From the NCBI GenBank assembly GCA_907163345.1, contig CAJQUN010000506.1, forward strand, positions 62,001 to 126,000: a stretch of 64,000 bases of DNA, written 5' to 3'. Of this stretch, positions 34,855 to 47,035 are shown one piece after another. The translations under genes and the position numbers were made by a program. The stretch is from Haberlea rhodopensis (lineage: Eukaryota > Streptophyta > Magnoliopsida > Lamiales > Gesneriaceae). The notes beneath the pieces were generated by a model that saw only the letters and a program-made list of their open reading frames with translations, was not told the origin of the DNA and did not search any database. Every line of letters starts with the position of its first letter. The first letter of the stretch is position 1.

Positions 34855-37800
34855 AGTATATTATCAATCCGTTACCATTTTCTATCATCATACAACTTTA
34901 GTAATAAGACTATAGTTTATTGTTTAAGAATCCTATCACTTCAAACAAGCGTAATTCTTTAATATGAGTTTTCGGGCTTGAATTGGCCATGACATTAAAA
35001 GATTTTCTATCCCAAATTATATCTCAATTTATTTATTAAAATAAATGTTATCTATCTATTTAAAATAATTCACTCCACAAAAATAATTCGCATTTGAACT
35101 AAATATATAGAAAATAAAGGTAAAATATCATATGAGAACCATGGTTTTCCCGGATCGTTTCTCATCACTATCTCTCTTGGGACGCATCGGTTTCGAGGCA
35201 GGCGTGACCATTTAAAATACTTTGAATTCCCCAAGTAAATATCATATGAGAACCTGGGTTTCTTGGATGATTTCTCACCACTGTCCTTATTGATCAGCCT
35301 CAATTTTGAGGCTGATTATGACCATTTAAAATACTTTAAATTCCTCCTACGTTTTTAAAAAAAGAAGGTAAAATGTCATATTACTACGAAGTGTGCGATT
35401 CTAGAACCGCACAACTTAAAATAATCCAATAAAGAATAGGGCAAAAAAAAAAGGAATAGGGCCAAAAGACTACCCTCCTTTATATAGCCAACCATCTTGA
35501 TAAGAATCTGATGGCCACTTATTTGAAAATTTTGAATATCCAAGGGGATATTTTCAACCTTAATCTTTATTTTAATGCAGATTATGAATTAAAATAGTAT
35601 AACTCATGCATTAAATATAAAAAATATCTCAAACACATCAACTCCAATCTTTACTAAGCAAATATTATAATAACACTTTTTACAGTTTCATTTACAACAA
35701 AATTTTTTTAATTATCAAATATCAAATTATAGAATTATTAATGTATCATATGTTGTTATGTTTAACTCATTTAATTATTAATATTATAAACTTATTGATA
35801 TCATTTTACAGTTTTGTTATTGTAATTGTAAAATATTAAAAGTGTTAGTATAATCAAGGCTTTGTTCTAGGCACCAACTGCTGTAGCACCAAAATAGACC
35901 GGAGATAACGATAAAAAAAATTATAATTTAAAATAAATTTGATATATATATATATATATATATATAAATTTAATGGAACATATCTTTGCCTCACCTTTGA
36001 TCATAGTATCATACCCTAGCCCTTCACTATCAAACCATTTAATTTCCACCACTTACGTGGGAAAGATCATCTCCAATAATTGATATGGAATATTTTCTTT
36101 GGATCCCAATCAAAATGCAATACTCCAAACTTGAACTAATACACTAAATAATAAATCTCTTTCGAATATCTGATTACATATTCAATCGATTAGACATATA
36201 CAACACTTATGCACATGTACCGAACATAGCTCGATTAGCACAAATTATTATATACACATAGATCAAATGAGACAAAAATGCGAGTTTGAGTCGATGACTA
36301 TCTCGTGAATCTACAAGGAACTCTAGGAGTCGGTATGGCCACGTCTCGGCCAGATTTTATCAAGTCGATACGATCTTGTATGGTTTTATCAAACAACCTG
36401 TTGCTTGGATTCTCAGCATAGCAGACGTAGTAACAACTTACACAGGCATGAGGCAATGCCATTGCTATCCTGGTCTCTGTTGCAATGCCAAAAATAACCA
36501 AATATTAATCATAGAATTCAGCATTGTCTACTTCAAGTTGTGTTTGAAATAGAATTTCACAAGCTCAAGTTCGATTATATGAGCTTAAAATAATAAAACT
36601 CGAGTTTGGTGTGTGTCGAGCTAGAGCTAATGAATTGCTTTACAAGCTCATCAAGTGCTTCTCAAGGATAAATAGGCATATGAAAGCCTGAAATTGGGTT
36701 CGAGATGAGTAGTCAAAAAGGTCGAGCTCGAGTCGACATGACCCAACTTGACTTTTCTTGCTCTCTTACTTTCAATTCTCTATTTCATGCATTTAAGGAT
36801 GAGTGTGCTCAGAATCCTTCATAAATTTGCCTTAAAATATAGGAAAGAAACCAATCATTTAGAATAGAACAAACCATTAGGTAACCGATGAAAGCGGCAA
36901 GCACGACGAGGGTGGCCATGTAGCCTCGGTAGGTGATGGATGTCCAGGCAACGACGACAATCGTACAAATCGAGCCACTGCAAATTCCGGTGAGAAAGCA
37001 AATGGCACTTGTTATATCAGAATCAACAACCTCCTCCATTCTCTTCTTGAAGAGCTCCCATGTGTCTTGTGATGCCTTAACAAAACCTTTTCCATATGCA
37101 GCAATCTAAATATATAATTAATCACATGTATTCCATTAAAACTAACAAGAAATGGACTACTCTGCTAGGTTATTAGACAATAAGTAGCGCAGAAATCCGG
37201 CCTATTTTCTATGCAGGATCGCTTACCAAGCTTATTAACCATTCCAAAATTTCTCATATAGTCGCTTAGGGACTATTACCTGACCATAGGCCCAGCCGTT
37301 ACCGCAGCTGAAGATAGATTCCATGACTCTCAGACAACAATGTGAACAAGAAAACATGAATTCGTCTTCGCCTTCGAGCAACTTCAGCCCTCGTGCTACG
37401 ATCCTAAGTGCCTCGATGGCGGGAACGAAGAGCGACCCAAGGCTAGCGCTCCCCAAATTTTTTGACAATGCTCGTTGGAAGCAGAACTGAGTACTTGACT
37501 GCATTCCTCTGAGGTAATACAGAGCTATCACTCTACCGACTGTCATGCTAGCCACATTCCTCATTACCTCAGCTACCCACGCAAGACTCAGTACCAATAC
37601 GATTATAACGATTATACCGGTGGGACATAGAAATTCAATGACCCAATCACTGCAAAGATCCAAACCGACATCCACAAGAATCTAGCACCAAGCATCCAAT
37701 AAGTAGGATGGTTTATATCATGGAATTTCGAGGCGGGCTCGAGGGCTTTGATGAAAAGACTGGAGCAGAAACTAGTTCTTTGTGTAACCCAACATGCGTA

Positions 37801-38268
37801 GAGTCCATTACCGACGGCGAAGGCAATGAACAAGACTCCAACCCCATCGGTGGCAGGCATTTGGAAGCAGAATAGAAGGATTCCGGCGGATAAAGAAAGG
37901 AAAAAAGAACTCCAAATTATGAAATGAACCATGAATCTAGGCCATGATCTCACTGCTTTTTGCCATATAAATGCTAATGTTATGCTAAGAAAAGATGCAG
38001 CCTCAACTTGAGGCAAAAAATGCTTCACCATCCTCTTCTCTTCCCTCTGTGTTTTCCCTTCTTGTAACAAGCCTTGCACCCCCTTAAATATCAGAAACCC
38101 CATTAGCCCAAGAGCAAGAACTATGTGCACAAGGAACAAAAACAGAGAAATCTTGTTTGTGTATGACCTTGAATTCAATGATGCCACCGATTGCTGGTAG
38201 AAAACATACAAAACCCAGAAAAAACATCCAATCAAAGTCTGAGAAAATTATGAGAAAGTGAAACTTAA
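34855..38268. repeat. Segmental duplication, copy 2
   Basis: It matches 18655-22120 in order and orientation. The left end abuts the gypsy LTR fragment. The right end is cut at the first base of the gypsy LTR (TGTAATACCCC at 38269), with similarity to copy 1 holding right up to that point (GAGAAAGTGAAACTT against AAAAAAATGAAACCTT). Confidence 0.93.
36298..38238 (-). pseudogene. Second CTL copy: frameshifted and split by a retrotransposon
   Basis: It carries exons collinear with exons 3, 4 and 5 of the CTL gene at 20137-22634. Exon 3 starts at 38238 behind an intact acceptor (TTCTCAG). Near 37612 the sequence has CCGGTATAATCGTTATAATCG where copy 1 has CCGGCTTTTGTTATAATCG, a net +2 bp that shifts the frame after ...NFYVPP. 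Exon 5 has an extra AG at its acceptor (CAACAGAG), which can still splice. Exons 1 and 2 are absent from the window because a gypsy element begins at 38269 within intron 2. They may lie past its far LTR, outside the window. Confidence 0.88.
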
Positions 38269-39161
38269 TGTAATACCCCTGAAATGTCATGTTATTATGT
38301 GCTATGATGATGATATATGATGGGTTTAAGAGGGTTATGGTGCATTTATTTGGGGGCTATGATTATGTTATGATGATATGATGTGGGAAGCATGTTGAGT
38401 GTTTTAGAGGATGTATTAATTAAATAAAGATGAAAAATATCGAGTTAGGATGTTTTAATACATCGTACTAAATACCGGGACACAATTAAACACCACATGG
38501 CACCCCAACCCACACCACCCCGCTCAACCCATACCCCCAAGTCAGCTGTACAGCTGCCCATACCCATCACTTTAATCCCTCACCACTCAATCTCCATCAT
38601 CTCTTCTTCCCCAACCATTCCCCCCCAAAAATCGTCCAGCATTCCAGCTGCAAGTAGGAGGAGGATTTTGATGTTTTCTTGCTAGGAAAACTTGCCAAAA
38701 ATCGGAGCAAAAGAGGGTGAGAAACCATGTCCTATTTTGGTTTAAGTTGGGTTAAGTTCATGTTTCTACTTGGTGTAAAAATGGCATGCTAGCCTAGGGT
38801 TTGTTAAACCTTCAATTCAAGTTCATTTATGGGGTCTTTATGAAGTTCTTAGCATGTTTATTTGAGTATGAAACATGTGTTATGTGGTAGATTTATTGGC
38901 TTGAAGGTAGATGTTCGAAAATCTGGGTAAAAATTTATGATACCCTGTTTTTGGAAATGTTGGATGAGGTTGAAGATTCTGATGATGTTATGATGCATGT
39001 TAGCTTAGGTTTTGTTAAACCTTTGATTTGAACACATGCATGGTAGTTTTATGAAACTTATAACATTTTTGTTCAAGCATGTTTTACGCTTTATGAAGTA
39101 GAAATTATGGTAGGAAATGAGGTGCTCGAAAATCTGGAGAAGTCCCGATTTTTCAGAGTGC

Positions 39162-39380
39162 TCGATCGATCGAGATTTTGGTCCCGATCGATCGAGCGAG
39201 GCAGAAAGTTTAAAGCATGGTTTGAATTTCAGGTGCCGATCGATCGAAGGATTTTCCGATCGATCGGTGAAGCTCCTCGATCGATCGGTAAGAAGATTTC
39301 GATCGATCGGTCGAGGCAGAAGTTGGGCACTATTTTTATGCTTTCTCGATCGATCGAAACATGGGTTCCGATCGATCGAG
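39162..39380. repeat. CGATCGATCG palindrome cluster in the gypsy LTR
   Basis: Eight copies of CGATCGATCG in about 220 bp, several followed by a GAGGCAGAA.YTTGG.A word, indicating local duplication. Comparable clusters of the same motif occur at similar relative places in LTRs A and B. Confidence 0.9.
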
Positions 39381-39660
39381 AGAGGCAGAATCTTGGCAAA
39401 AGTTATTAATTGTTTTATTTTGACAATGATTCATGATATGGTATCTAATATGAGATGTTGTGGTTATGTAGAACCATCCCAGGTACCAGCACAATCAAGG
39501 AGATAAAGTATGTTGACTCCTCCTCCTTTTGAAAAGGTACGTAAGAGACGTACGGGCATCGAACGGTAAAACACATCCCTACATTACGACTATGCTTTTA
39601 TCGCATGAGTATTTATGATGAAATGATGATGTTTATAAGACGTTTATATATTCATACGAT

Positions 39661-39848
39661 GTTTATTATGTGGTAAGATGCCACTGGGTAAGATGCCCAT
39701 ATGGTAAGAGGCCATACGATGTTTATTATGTGGTAAGATGCCACGGGGTAAGATGCCCATATGGTAAGAGCCATGCGATGTTTATTATGTGGTAAGATGC
39801 CACGGGGTAAGATGCCCATATGGTAAGAGGCCATATGATGTTTATTAT
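39661..39848 (+). repeat. 60-bp tandem repeat (left part), GGTAAGATGCC units
   Basis: Three 59-60-bp copies containing TGGTAAGATGCCACNGGGTA, then AGATGCCCATATGGTAAGAG and GCCATACGATGTTTATTAT. A fourth copy is split by the copia insertion at its GTTTATTAT, and the array resumes at 48525. Confidence 0.95.
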
Positions 39849-41337
39849 TGTTGGGATATGCCCTAAGACAAGTCATTAGATGATTGTTTAAGACATACAA
39901 TGTTTATGGATTTATGAATGGCAATTCATTATTATATATTATTCTTTTAACTGTGCATTGTGAATTAATATATATGTTAATGTCCTTAGAATAATATTGT
40001 ATTATTCTTAAAGATGTTCCTAGTCAAGTATTATCGTGAATGGGATAATGATAATACGTAGAGACTAGTATATGTTGATCGATGAATTGTTCATTGATAT
40101 GAGATATCAAATCAACATATGGGTACATGTTAGAGAACGATGTACTGAACAGACCCACCATGAGAATGCAACATGGATAGTTATATGATCGTCATATGCA
40201 ATTCTCATAGTGATAATAATGTATGTAATCCTTACGACTTGTGATCATCAGAGATCCCAACATAAGGAGTTATGTATCTTGATATCGTCAAATGTTACCC
40301 GTAACAGGGTATACTATAAAGGCGACTATTGGATACACTACGAATTATGTAGAGGGATGTTGACTGATCGAGATAGGATTTGTCCCTCCTATATAACAGG
40401 AGATGTGTTTGGCCCTTGATCAAGTGAGAACTAAAATGCATGGCCATGCTCGAATGAGTCGATATGAGATATCGAGCTTATTCGTTTATTCTAGTTCTAC
40501 TTGGGGATCAAGAAATAGAGATTGAATATACGAGTATGACTATTCCATGACTCGTGTTCAATCTAAACACAAAGGACAAAGGGATTAAGTTACATGATTA
40601 ATATTGTCACAAGTTCTAAAGGTTATGTCGAGTCATTGACATTCTCGTAATTTGGGTAGCATCGATGTGTTGCTAGATACCGCTCGATGCTTGCGACATA
40701 AAATGAGATTTTATGTCACTGCCAACATTACGAGATCCTATCGGGTCGCACAAAAGATTAAATCGAGAAGGGAAATTAAATTCATGGGATGAATTAAATA
40801 ATTAAGAGGAGTCTTAATTAATAATCATAAGGATTAATTAAATCATGGGCTTAAGCCCATGAAGCTTTAAGAAAGCCTTTAATTAATTATATTTAATATG
40901 ATTGCAAGGTGATTAATTGTAGGAAATTCATAACACTCAAAACCCTACACAAGCAAGAGCAAAACGACCGCATCATCACAAGAGCTCTCGGCCTCCTTCA
41001 AAGTCGTGGGGTTCTTGGTGGTTTGGTGGTTGTTTCGATTGTGAATCGAGTTTGTTTCGTGTATAGGATTAATAACAAGTCTAGCAACTTGTTATTAAAC
41101 CATCCCTTCGTTCGATTCGATCGTGTGGATACCGTTGAGGCAAAACCATTCGTGTTTTGCTATTGACTCGGAGAAGGCGTAGGACGTGGTGCAGCTCCGT
41201 GGATTCGGCTTCAAACACGCTACAAGGGTAAGACACTTGTAATTCTCTAATCCGATATGAATCCCTATGTATAGATCGATGGTTTGTAATCCCAAAATTT
41301 TATTCCGCTGCGTTGTATGCTCATGGGGTTACTTACA
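39849..41337 (+). repeat. 5' LTR of the copia
   Basis: 1489 bp, TG...CA, followed directly by G and the initiator-Met primer site. Small ORFs inside (40210-40419, 40909-41166) recur in the 3' LTR with the same frame and are not supported as genes. Confidence 0.96.
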
Positions 41338-43057
41338 GTGGTATCAGAGCCGTGTACAAGGCTCATATCGGATTTTATGTGGTTAAATAGTTTAATCATG
41401 TTAGAATTAATATTGCATGCTATTTAAAACTGTATTTTCATATATGATATGGAAAAATCGATTTTGTGAAGATCATCGTATGATAATATATATGATATAA
41501 TTGACGGATCGAAATATATGATAATTCGTGATCAAAAACCGGAACATGGCTCGTGTAGGCTCACGGCCGAGGCCACCTAGGTGCTAGGGTTTCGAACCCT
41601 AGTCACCATGGCTCGGCCGCCGCTACAAAGTGGCTAGGGTTTTGAACCCTAGTCAAATTGGCCTCTCGGCCGCCGCCTAAGAGCTAGGGTTCGGACCCTG
41701 GCTCGAGCATGGGTCAAGCGGTCGCACTATCTAGGGTTTTGAACTCTTTTGGCTCGATAAAGTATTGAGAAGGTGCAAGTTGGCTCGATAGAATCAAGAT
41801 GGTGCAAGGCGGCTAGGGTTTTGAACCCTAGCAGCGCCGCACCCAAGCCGCCGCATGGACCATGGCTCGGCCATGGGCTAGGGTTTCGAACCCTAGGCCC
41901 ACTATTGGTCCAGCCGTGGGTCTTGGTTCGAATCATGGTGGTTCGTGTTTTAGTCGCTTTAGTTCGTGGCATGTGATGTCCCGAGCGTACGATAATTTTT
42001 CAAAAATTATTTTACAGTTTTAATTAGAATTAAATTTAAATTGTTTAGAATTTAATTAATTAAATGTTAATGCATGCTTTATGTGTTGTTTGAGCATGGT
42101 GCGTGGTTATAGCCTTTTGACCTATTAGATAGGATTTGTGAATGATTGTAATTTATAATACGACCTGCGTGTCGTGCCTTTCTCTATTTCATTCTAAATG
42201 TTATCCCTCCCCTATGTTCCCCTCGAATGTGAATCGAGGAATTCTATATCTTGTAAAATAGTGTAGTTTATTTTATTGATGGTGATCAATGAAGATGGAG
42301 CATCGTGCCGGGATGAGGAGGCCATTCACAAATTGGAGCCAAAGGAAGGTGCTTATGAAGTTACCTTAGGTTGACTCATAGGAGTTTCTCATTGGCTTGA
42401 GAAACTCATTAGTAGGGGCTATAACCATGTCACGGTTTAATTATGTATGTTGATGCATGATTTATCTTATGTTTTAGTTTGATAATAGTATTACACATAT
42501 ATGTAGATATGTATACAACTATATGTAGTGGACATATTTTAAATTATCAAATTAATCATGAGATCAATAAATCCCTCTAAAATATTAAGTTTTAGATGCC
42601 TTCCAAATAAAAGTACTCGTCAATAACTTCGATTGTACATGTGTGGGTTTGCCAAAGCAAAGCACCGTGGCAATCTTAGTAAGGCGCGAAAGGATAAAAG
42701 TGATATCCGTCATACTTTAATTGGGTACGACTTAACTAGGTTATCTCAATAGGATTGGGAACCTAGAGGCATGGGTTGGATTATAATTCATTTGATGAAT
42801 TGATCAAAGTGTTGTTCGTCCAACTATCCAAGAATTATATGTGATGTAATTGACAAAGTGTTGTCTACCTAAATAACCGAGTCTTGGGCGATTAGCCAAA
42901 GCTAACTCAAGATTAAGTGAAATATGGATCTTGGCCCACTAAAGGTTTCGAGGGTTGATATTTTTCAAACAAAATAGTGGGAGTGTCATTTAATATAAGA
43001 CCATGTTAAATGATTTAAATCATAAACTTATTTTGCATATTTATATTGTAGATATCC
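41338..43057 (+). other. Copia leader: primer site, then 1.7 kb without gene
   Basis: The primer site TGGTATCAGAGC is at 41339-41350. Between about 41580 and 41905 there are at least five copies of CTAGGGTTTYGAACCCTAG or fragments of it, nearly self-complementary, embedded in CTCGGCCGCCGC and CCATGGCTCGGCC words. Each contains the telo-box-like AGGGTTT and can fold as an RNA hairpin. The rest of the leader shows nothing recognisable. Confidence 0.8.
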
Positions 43058-46000
43058 ATGGCAACTACAAACGTTACTAGCACTTTATCACTGCGATCGG
43101 TCCTTGAGAAGGACAAATTAAATGGGACAAATTTCCTAGACTGGCATAGGAACTTGAGGATAGTCCTCAAACAAGAAAAGAAACAATATGTCCTAGAGGA
43201 ACCCTTACCCGCTGAGGAACCTCCCCTAACGGCTACTAGAACTGAAAAAGATGCTTACAAGAAGCATCAGAGTGACGCACTTGATGTTGGGTGCCTCATG
43301 CTTGCCACCATGAACTCTGAGCTTCAGAAGCAACATGAGGAAATGGAGGCGTTCGATATGATCGAACACTTAAAGCAGTTGTACCAACAGCAGGCTAGAC
43401 AAGAGAGGTATGACGTCTCTAAGGCGTTATTCCAGTGCAGGATGGTAGAAGGAAGCTTAGTTGGAACTCATGTGCTCAAGATGATTGGGTACATTGAGAA
43501 TCTGGATAAGCTAGGTTTTCCATTGGACCAAGAGTTGGCCACTGATGTAATCTTGCAATCGTTGCCGGAGAGCTTCAGTCAATTTGTAGTAAATTACAAT
43601 ATGACTGATATGGAAAAGACTCTACCCCAGTTGCTTGGCATGTTGAGAACATATGAAGCAAATACTAAGAAGGCTAAGGCCACAAATGTCCTTATTGTGA
43701 ATAAGGGCAAAGGAAGGGCCAAAACTAAAGGCAACAAGAAAGCAAAGAAGGTCTTTGCTAAATCTAAGCCAAAGTCTTCTGCACTAAAGCCAAAGGGAGG
43801 GATAGCAAAGGAAGGGAACTGTTTCCATTGCGGTGAGACCGGCCATTGGAAAAGAAACTGCAAAGTATATCTGGAGGATCTAAAGAAAGGAAGTGTGACT
43901 TCCGCTTCAGGTATTTTTGTTATAGAAGTCAATTTATCTACTTCTTCATCTTGGGTATTAGATACTGGATGTGGATCTCACATTTGTGTAAATGTGCAGG
44001 ATCTCAAAAGGAGTAGGGCATTGGCAAAAGGTGAAGTTGATCTCCGAGTTGGAAATGGAGCAAGAGTTGCTGCATTAGCTATAGGAGATTATCATTTAGC
44101 TTTACCTTCTGGTTTATCGTTGATTTTAAAAGACTGTTATTTTGTGCCTTCAATTACTAAAAACATTATATCTATTTCTTGTTTGGACAAGTATGGTTTT
44201 TCATTTATAATAAAGGACAATTGTTGTTCTATTTATTTAAATGATATGTTTTATGCTAATGCACAAATGGTGAATGGTCTTTATGTATTAAATCTTGATA
44301 TGCCTATCTATAACATAAATACTAAAAGGATTAAAAATAATGATTGTAATCCGACTTATCTCTGGCACTGTCGCTTGGGCCACATAAACGAGAACCGCAT
44401 ATCTAAACTTCATAAGGATAGAGTATTAGATTCATTTGATTTTGAATCATATGAAACATGCGAATCTTGTTTAATGGGCAAGATGACTAAAGCCCCTTTC
44501 AAGGGACATGTTGAAAGGGCAAATGTTTTGTTGGGACTAATACATAGTGATGTATGTGGACCAATAAGTACACAAGCTAGAGGTGGTTTTCAATACTTCG
44601 TTACATTTACTGATGACCTCAGTAGATATGGGTATGTGTACCTAATGAAACATAAGCATGAAACCTTTGAAAAGTTCAAAGATTTCAAGAATGAAGTACA
44701 AAACCAACTTGGCAAAAGTATCAAAATCCTTCGATCAGATCGAGGAGGAGAATACTTAAGCCAAGAGTTTCATGACTATCTAAAGGAGTGTGGGATAGTC
44801 CCACAACTCACTCCTCCGTATACTCCACAATGGAATGGTGTATCCGAGAGGAGAAATCGAACCTTGTTAGACATGGTTAGATCAATGATGAGTCATGCAG
44901 ATCTTCCGATATCATTTTGGGGACACGCTCTAGAAACAGCGATTTTCTTACTGAACCGTGTTCCATCTAAATCAGTGGAAAAGACACCATATGAGATATG
45001 GACTGGGAAGCGTCCTAGTATGTCTTTTATGAAGATTTGGGGTTGTGAGGCTTTCGTTAGACGTCACGCCACTAACAAACTTGGACCCAAATCTGATAAG
45101 TGTTTATTTGTGGGGTATCCTAAGGAAACGAAAGGATACTATTTCTATTATCCCACCGAGAACAAAATAGTTGTTGCTCGGACTGGTGTATTTCTTGAAA
45201 GAGAATTTATTTCTAGAAAAACCAGTGGGAGAAAAATAGAACTTAGTGAAGTTCAACCACAAGAAAACACTGAACCTGAAATTGAGATGGAAACAGAGCA
45301 GGCACCACAAACTGTTGTGGAAGAAGCACCTGCTCAAGAGACACAAGCCCAGCGTAGGTCTGTAAGAGTACACCGGGAGCCAGAGAGATATGGATTTCTT
45401 GTGACTCAACAAGGTGACTTACTACTTATTGATGAGGATGAGCCGTCATCTTATCAACAAGCTATAATGGGCAATGATTCTGAGAAATGGCAAGAAGCCA
45501 TGAAATCTGAGATGGAATCCATGTATGCAAACCAAGTATGGACTTTGGTTGATCCACCTGAAGGGGTACGACCCATAGGGTGCAAATGGATTTTCAAGAA
45601 AAAGACCGATATGGATGGTAATGTACAAACCTATAAAGGTCGGCTGGTTGCAAAAGGATTCAAACAAATTCATGGTATTGACTATGATGAAACCTTTTCA
45701 CCAGTGACCATGGTTAAATCCATAAGGATCTTACTTGCAATAGCTGCATTTCATGATTATGAAATCTGGCAGATGGATGTCAAAACAGCTTTCCTTAATG
45801 GAAATCTGCTCGAGGATGTGTACATGACACAGCCCGAGGGTTTTGTCGATCCAAAGGATGCTGGAAAGATATGCAAGCTACAACGATCCATTTATGGATT
45901 GAAGCAAGCTTCTCGGAGTTGGAATCTTCGTTTTGATGATGCAATCAAAGAGTTTGGTTTTATCAAAAATGAAGATGAACCTTGTGTCTACAAGAAGGTC

Positions 46001-47020
46001 AGTGGGAGCGTAATCATTTTCCTAGTGTTGTATGTAGATGACATACTTCTTATTGGAAATGATATCCCTGCCTTGCAATCTGTAAAGATTTGGCTAGGGA
46101 ATTGCTTTTCGATGAAAGACTTAGGAGAAGCTACCTATGTGTTAGGAATCAAGATCTATAGAGATAGATCGAGAAGGCTTCTTGGTCTAAGTCAAAGTAC
46201 ATACATAGACAAGGTGCTTAAAAGGTTTAGCATGCAAGAATCCAAGAAAGGATTCGTGCCTATGACACATGGTATTTATCTCTCGAAGGAACAGTGTCCT
46301 TCAACACCAGATGAGAGACAACGCATGAGTAAGATTCCATACGCATCAGCTATTGGATCTATCATGTATGCCATGATATGTACTCGTCCCGATGTATCGT
46401 ATGCTTTGAGCATGACGAGCAGATATCAAGTTGATCCAGGTGAAGGTCACTGGATTGCTGTCAAGAACATCCTGAAGTACTTGAGAAGGACTAAGGATAC
46501 ATTCTTGATTTATGGAGGTGAGGAAGAGCTCAATGTAATGGGTTACACTGATGCGAGCTTCCAAACCGACAAAGATGATTTTCGATCGCAATCTGGATAT
46601 GTGTATTGCCTGAATGGAGGTGCTGTGAGCTGGAAGAGTTCAAAGCAAGAAACAGTAGCCGATTCTACAACGGAAGCTGAGTATATTGCTGCCTCGGATG
46701 CAGCAAAGGAAGCTGTTTGGATGAGGAAGTTCATTTCTGAACTTGGAGTGGTGCCTAGCATTAAAGATCTGATAGAACTCTATTGTGACAACAATGGAGC
46801 GATCGCATTGGCTAAGGAACCAAGATCTCACCAAAGATCCAAGCACATACTTAGGCGTTTCCATTTCATTCGAGAAATCGTTGAAAGGGGAGATGTTAAA
46901 ATATGCAAAGTACCAACAGATGATAATGTATCTGACCCATTGACGAAGCCGCTGTCACAGCAGAAGCATGATCGTCATACTAGATCTCTAGGCATTAGGT
47001 ATATGTCTGAGTGGTCTTAG
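43058..47020 (+). CDS. Copia gag-pol polyprotein (1320 aa), intact
   Basis: One ORF of typical length encodes all copia proteins. Gag occupies about residues 1-260 (UBN2 type, NGTNFLDWHRNL), with a CCHC knuckle CFHCGETGHWKRNC. Protease has active site WVLDTGCGSH (about 300). GAG-pre-integrase is LWHCRLGHI. Integrase follows (HSDVCGP, TDDLSRYGYVYLM, ..NGVSERRNRTLL). RT is at about 820-1070 with YVDDILLIG. RNase H has YTDASFQ, SSKQETVADSTTEAEY and LYCDNNGAI. Protease before integrase before RT is the copia order. The ATG at 43058 is the first in frame, after a 1.7-kb leader. Wording is close to TNT1-94-type annotations. No stop or frameshift was seen and all catalytic residues named here are present, so it may be functional. 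Confidence 0.97.
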   Translation: MATTNVTSTLSLRSVLEKDKLNGTNFLDWHRNLRIVLKQEKKQYVLEEPLPAEEPPLTATRTEKDAYKKHQSDALDVGCLMLATMNSELQKQHEEMEAFDMIEHLKQLYQQQARQERYDVSKALFQCRMVEGSLVGTHVLKMIGYIENLDKLGFPLDQELATDVILQSLPESFSQFVVNYNMTDMEKTLPQLLGMLRTYEANTKKAKATNVLIVNKGKGRAKTKGNKKAKKVFAKSKPKSSALKPKGGIAKEGNCFHCGETGHWKRNCKVYLEDLKKGSVTSASGIFVIEVNLSTSSSWVLDTGCGSHICVNVQDLKRSRALAKGEVDLRVGNGARVAALAIGDYHLALPSGLSLILKDCYFVPSITKNIISISCLDKYGFSFIIKDNCCSIYLNDMFYANAQMVNGLYVLNLDMPIYNINTKRIKNNDCNPTYLWHCRLGHINENRISKLHKDRVLDSFDFESYETCESCLMGKMTKAPFKGHVERANVLLGLIHSDVCGPISTQARGGFQYFVTFTDDLSRYGYVYLMKHKHETFEKFKDFKNEVQNQLGKSIKILRSDRGGEYLSQEFHDYLKECGIVPQLTPPYTPQWNGVSERRNRTLLDMVRSMMSHADLPISFWGHALETAIFLLNRVPSKSVEKTPYEIWTGKRPSMSFMKIWGCEAFVRRHATNKLGPKSDKCLFVGYPKETKGYYFYYPTENKIVVARTGVFLEREFISRKTSGRKIELSEVQPQENTEPEIEMETEQAPQTVVEEAPAQETQAQRRSVRVHREPERYGFLVTQQGDLLLIDEDEPSSYQQAIMGNDSEKWQEAMKSEMESMYANQVWTLVDPPEGVRPIGCKWIFKKKTDMDGNVQTYKGRLVAKGFKQIHGIDYDETFSPVTMVKSIRILLAIAAFHDYEIWQMDVKTAFLNGNLLEDVYMTQPEGFVDPKDAGKICKLQRSIYGLKQASRSWNLRFDDAIKEFGFIKNEDEPCVYKKVSGSVIIFLVLYVDDILLIGNDIPALQSVKIWLGNCFSMKDLGEATYVLGIKIYRDRSRRLLGLSQSTYIDKVLKRFSMQESKKGFVPMTHGIYLSKEQCPSTPDERQRMSKIPYASAIGSIMYAMICTRPDVSYALSMTSRYQVDPGEGHWIAVKNILKYLRRTKDTFLIYGGEEELNVMGYTDASFQTDKDDFRSQSGYVYCLNGGAVSWKSSKQETVADSTTEAEYIAASDAAKEAVWMRKFISELGVVPSIKDLIELYCDNNGAIALAKEPRSHQRSKHILRRFHFIREIVERGDVKICKVPTDDNVSDPLTKPLSQQKHDRHTRSLGIRYMSEWS

Positions 47021-47035
47021 TGCAAGTGGGAGATT

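Noticed and set aside
39107..39506. 100- and 129-codon ORFs with repeated DRSR words
   Set aside because: Overlapping frames over the CGATCGATCG cluster of the gypsy LTR; not genes.
40210..41166. Small ORFs in the copia LTR (69 and 85 codons), repeated in the 3' LTR
   Set aside because: Identical recurrence reflects LTR duplication; no start context, domain or conservation to support coding.
41773..41972. ORFs on both strands in the copia leader
   Set aside because: They translate the palindromic CTAGGGTTT repeats.
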